Source of the DNA: Radicibacter daui
GTDB lineage: Bacteria; Pseudomonadota; Alphaproteobacteria; Radicibacterales; Radicibacteraceae
Reading direction: 5' to 3'
Assembly (NCBI GenBank): GCA_030657355.1
Contig: CP131057.1
Span: forward strand, 62,001-126,000
Length of the DNA: 64,000 bases
Position 1 is the stretch's first letter. Each line of letters opens with the position of its first letter. Shown here piece by piece: positions 61,860 to 64,000 of the stretch. The notes under the pieces are model-generated. The model was not told the DNA's origin. It saw only the letters and a list, made by a program, of their open reading frames with translations, and made no database searches. A program made the translations under genes and the position numbers.

Positions 61860-62153
61860 TTACAGGTAACCGGCCTCCCGAAAGTGCCTTACGGCAAGCA
61901 TCACAATGGCATCGTCTGAAATGCGGTAGCGGACGGCATAACCGCTATTGCCAAAATCGACCAGCCATTCGCGAAAGGGTTCCGCCATGCCGTCAGCAGG
62001 GCGACCGAGGTGCGGTTGTGCAGCCAGTATTCGTGTTTGTTGGCGTATTGCCTCAACGGCACGTCGTGCCGCATCGGGATCTTTAACAGCAAGAAAGCGA
62101 TAGAGCCGCTGGATGTCGGTGAGCGCCCCGGCTGTCCAGATCAGTCGTGGCAA
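61860..62153 (-). CDS. RelE/ParE family toxin
   Basis: This 97-residue protein shows the ParE fold: LIWTAGALTDIQRLYRFLAVKDPDAARRAVEAIRQQTRILAAQPHLGRPADGM, then FREWLVDFGNSGYAVRYRI and VMLAVRHFREAGY. ParE toxins inhibit gyrase, and RelE types cleave mRNA; sequence alone favours ParE. It overlaps the antitoxin gene by 13 bp. Confidence 0.88.
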   Translation of the reverse strand: MPRLIWTAGALTDIQRLYRFLAVKDPDAARRAVEAIRQQTRILAAQPHLGRPADGMAEPFREWLVDFGNSGYAVRYRISDDAIVMLAVRHFREAGYL

Positions 62154-62419
62154 GAGGGCGGCTCCGCATCTTCCCCGGCTTCAAGCTTCTCCAGCCACGC
62201 GTCGGCTTCTGCAGCAGTGACGTGCTTGCCGGTGCGCCTGTAATGTTCCCATGCGGAAAGGGCATCCTGCCGAAAGGCCTCCTGCTTTTCCTCCCGCTCG
62301 ACATATTGCTCGATTGCCTCGCGCAAAACCCAATGGGTCGAGCGCTGCCGGCGGGCGGCAAGTTGCTGCACACGGTCCTTCAGCGCATCATCCAGTTTGA
62401 CAGATGTGGGGGCAGGCAT
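62141..62419 (-). CDS. Ribbon-helix-helix (CopG-type) antitoxin
   Basis: The 92-residue protein begins with a ribbon-helix-helix domain: TSVKLDDALKDRVQQLAARRQRSTHWVLREAIEQYVE, with the RSTHWVLREA helix typical of RHH antitoxins of ParD type. The C-terminal tail (WLEKLEAGEDAEPP) should bind and neutralise the toxin. It lies upstream of the toxin and probably represses its own promoter. Confidence 0.85.
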   Translation of the reverse strand: MPAPTSVKLDDALKDRVQQLAARRQRSTHWVLREAIEQYVEREEKQEAFRQDALSAWEHYRRTGKHVTAAEADAWLEKLEAGEDAEPPSCHD

Positions 62420-62438
62420 CGAAGCCTCCTGAGGGTAA

Positions 62439-62454
62439 TACCTTTGACTACCTT
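62439..62454. promoter_or_regulatory. Candidate antitoxin operator
   Basis: TACCTT occurs at 62439-62444 and 62449-62454, exactly one helical turn apart, and the first copy is part of the palindrome GGTAATACC. The site is 20 bp upstream of the antitoxin start. RHH repressors often bind such phased short repeats. Confidence 0.4.
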
Positions 62455-62474
62455 ATCTCAACAGCACCGCATTC

Positions 62475-64000
62475 TCAATGATTGACCCTCAGCGTATCCG
62501 TCAGGCGCTTGGCGAGGATGTGGGTGAGGTTGAGGGTGACGGCGGCGTTTTCCTGGATGAGCTTGAAGAAGAGCTCGCTGGTAATCACCATCGCCTCCAC
62601 CTTCTCGCGGGCACGAATGGTGGCGGTGCGCGGGGCTTCCGTCAGCAGCGCCAGCTCGCCGATCAGCTCACGGCCCACGCGGGTGGCGATGGTCTGGATG
62701 CCCTGATCGCTCTGCAGGATGATGTCCACGCTGCCATCCAGCACCACATAGGCGCGGTCGCCCTTTTCGCCCTGGCGCACGATGATTTCGCCGGGCTGAA
62801 ACACACGCCGTTCGGCGGCGAAGGCCAGCAGCTTGAGGCGGGAGGCATCCATGCCCTTGAAGAAGGGAATGGCGGACAGCACCTCGACCTCGCGGCCGAG
62901 GGCGGTGGACTGGCGTTGCGGCCGGCTGGCGTCATCCTGCTGCTCGGCGGCGGGTTCGGCCGCCATAAGCTCGCCCGAGCGCTCGATGCCGGCGATGCGG
63001 CCGCTATCCATACGGATGACGAGATCGAAGGAGATATTCTCCGGCAGGGCGCTCTCGATCCACAGCAGGCCGCGATCCTTCATCGTCTCGTCGAGGTCGG
63101 TGAGGATGGCTTCGCGCAGGGCGGGTTCCAGCGCGCTCAGCGCTTCGTTGATGATGAGAAGCTGCGGGCGCTTGAGGATGGCGCGGGCGAGCGCCAGCTT
63201 CTGGCGTTGCTCGACGGTAAGGCGTTTGCCGGCAATGCCGGTTTCCATCTCCAGGCCGACCTGCAGCACTTCCTCATAGACACCCTCTGACTGGATGAGG
63301 TCGCGCAGGGCGGCCCCGATGCGGGCACCGGCATCGGGGCGCAGGCTGTCCACCTTGCCGAAGAGGATGTTGTCGCTGATGGAGGCATCGGCCTTGAACC
63401 GGTCGACCTCGAAAAAGGCGACGGCGTCCTTCAGATCTTCCGGCAGGCGCTCGGCAAACAGGCGCCGGGCCTTGAGGACATCCTCCTCCATCGCCTCGTC
63501 GACGAGGCCGAGGCGGTGGCGGGCCGGCACCATGCGGAAGGTAAGGCTGATGAGCCGCGCGCGGTCCGGTGCCGGCAGCGCGGCAAAGCCGGACTGGCGC
63601 ACCACGCCCAGCATGCGCTGGAAATCGGGCAGGTCTTCATGATCGATGAAGCTGTAGCGCTCGAAGAATTCATGTCCCGGCGGCAGGTCGCGGAAGATTT
63701 CCAGCATCAGCCCGGCGATATCGTGGCCTACCCGCAGGAAACGCTCGCGCAGGCCGGCCGCATCGAGGATGTGCATGACATAGGCCTGCTCGGCGATGTG
63801 CTCCTGCCGCAAGCGGTCGTCGAGCGGGGTGCCGAACAGGATGTTCTCGGCAATCGAGGCGTTCTGGTTGAAGCGCTCGCGGTCGAACACTTCGACAAGG
63901 CCGGCAATCGCCGGATCGTCCAGCCTTTCGCGGAAGCCGCTGCGGATGGTCAGCAGTTTTTCGGCAAGAGCCGGATGGCGCTCCGGATTGACCGGGCTGC
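62475..64000 (-). CDS. ABC ATPase-like protein with C-terminal cyclic-nucleotide-binding domain, 5' end outside window
   Basis: The frame is open to the window edge; about 508 codons are visible, with no start in the window (a GTG at 63890 is internal). There are two NILFG segments (near the N-terminal side of the visible part and again after about 140 residues), an ABC signature-like LTVEQRQKLALARAILKRPQLLIINEALSALEP, and a cyclic-nucleotide-binding domain at the C-terminus (FFKGMDASRLKLLAFAAERRVFQPGEIIVRQGEKGDRAYVVLDGSVDIIL and GELALLTEAPRTATIRA). The two NILFG-like repeats suggest a duplicated degenerate ATPase module. It probably links ABC-type activity to a nucleotide or other small-molecule signal (inference). 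Confidence 0.7.
   Translation of the reverse strand, partial: SPVNPERHPALAEKLLTIRSGFRERLDDPAIAGLVEVFDRERFNQNASIAENILFGTPLDDRLRQEHIAEQAYVMHILDAAGLRERFLRVGHDIAGLMLEIFRDLPPGHEFFERYSFIDHEDLPDFQRMLGVVRQSGFAALPAPDRARLISLTFRMVPARHRLGLVDEAMEEDVLKARRLFAERLPEDLKDAVAFFEVDRFKADASISDNILFGKVDSLRPDAGARIGAALRDLIQSEGVYEEVLQVGLEMETGIAGKRLTVEQRQKLALARAILKRPQLLIINEALSALEPALREAILTDLDETMKDRGLLWIESALPENISFDLVIRMDSGRIAGIERSGELMAAEPAAEQQDDASRPQRQSTALGREVEVLSAIPFFKGMDASRLKLLAFAAERRVFQPGEIIVRQGEKGDRAYVVLDGSVDIILQSDQGIQTIATRVGRELIGELALLTEAPRTATIRAREKVEAMVITSELFFKLIQENAAVTLNLTHILAKRLTDTLRVNH

Overview
The window is high-GC DNA from a flagellated Gram-negative bacterium, most likely an alphaproteobacterium near the Rhodospirillales. 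The signs are a sigma-54/IHF-type flagellin promoter, a FliL of the alphaproteobacterial type, a ROSE-like RNA thermometer on hsp20, many ATGA gene overlaps, and candidate RpoH and EcfG promoters of the alphaproteobacterial type. I could not assign a genus. The genes at both window edges are cut: a TPR/GT41 glycosyltransferase on the left and an ABC-ATPase/cyclic-nucleotide-binding protein on the right.

Layout. 0-9 kb: a SPINDLY-like glycosyltransferase, a small TPR protein and a large flagellin, followed by a hydroxyacid dehydrogenase, a MATE exporter with a coupled lipoprotein, and hsp20. 9-17.5 kb: an LprI-like secreted protein, FliL, a 2OG-Fe(II) oxygenase and a peptide-type ABC importer. 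17.6-25 kb: a glycan block with a tightly coupled five-gene operon (two GT4 transferases, histidine phosphatase, MurG-like transferase, deacetylase-like protein), a methyltransferase, another MurG-like transferase and a WbpD/WlbB-type sugar acetyltransferase. 25-27 kb: an oxidoreductase and a DUF4405 membrane protein divergent from a MarR regulator, with a clear operator.

27-45.5 kb holds the most interesting chromosomal system, a long minus-strand operon. It encodes two SrfA-like membrane proteins, SrfB (actin/Hsp70-like ATPase fold) and SrfC (dynamin-like GTPase). These are followed by a Sel1-repeat membrane protein, a periplasmic SH3-like/VWA protein, an ABC ATPase and FtsX-like permease, a periplasmic formylglycine-enzyme-like protein and two lipoproteins. 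The ATPase/permease/FGE-like/lipoprotein order resembles the TagTSRQ sensor of the type VI secretion threonine-phosphorylation pathway, and the VWA protein resembles the periplasmic half of the PpkA kinase without the kinase. No T6SS structural gene is present. A membrane-anchored trypsin-like protease is divergent from the operon. I read the whole as a Srf machine wired to a Tag-like envelope sensor (inference).

45.5-49 kb: a CgeB-like glycosyltransferase and WbpE- and WbpB-like sugar enzymes, which complement the WbpD homologue 23 kb away. 49.4-52.3 kb: an AT-rich foreign island carrying a complete tripartite retron, made of a PRTase-fold protein, a winged-helix protein, an msr-msd-like ncRNA and a retron reverse transcriptase with the NAxxH, YADD and VTG motifs. 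A 40-bp degenerate direct repeat, matching the 3' end of the neighbouring lysR gene, flanks it. 52.7-62.4 kb: redox and stress genes (LysR/azoreductase, LLM flavin oxidoreductase, KatE-type catalase, YdeP-type molybdoenzyme, YfdC-type FNT channel, TspO) and a ParE/RHH toxin-antitoxin pair. No tRNA, rRNA, CRISPR array, IS element or integrase was recognised.
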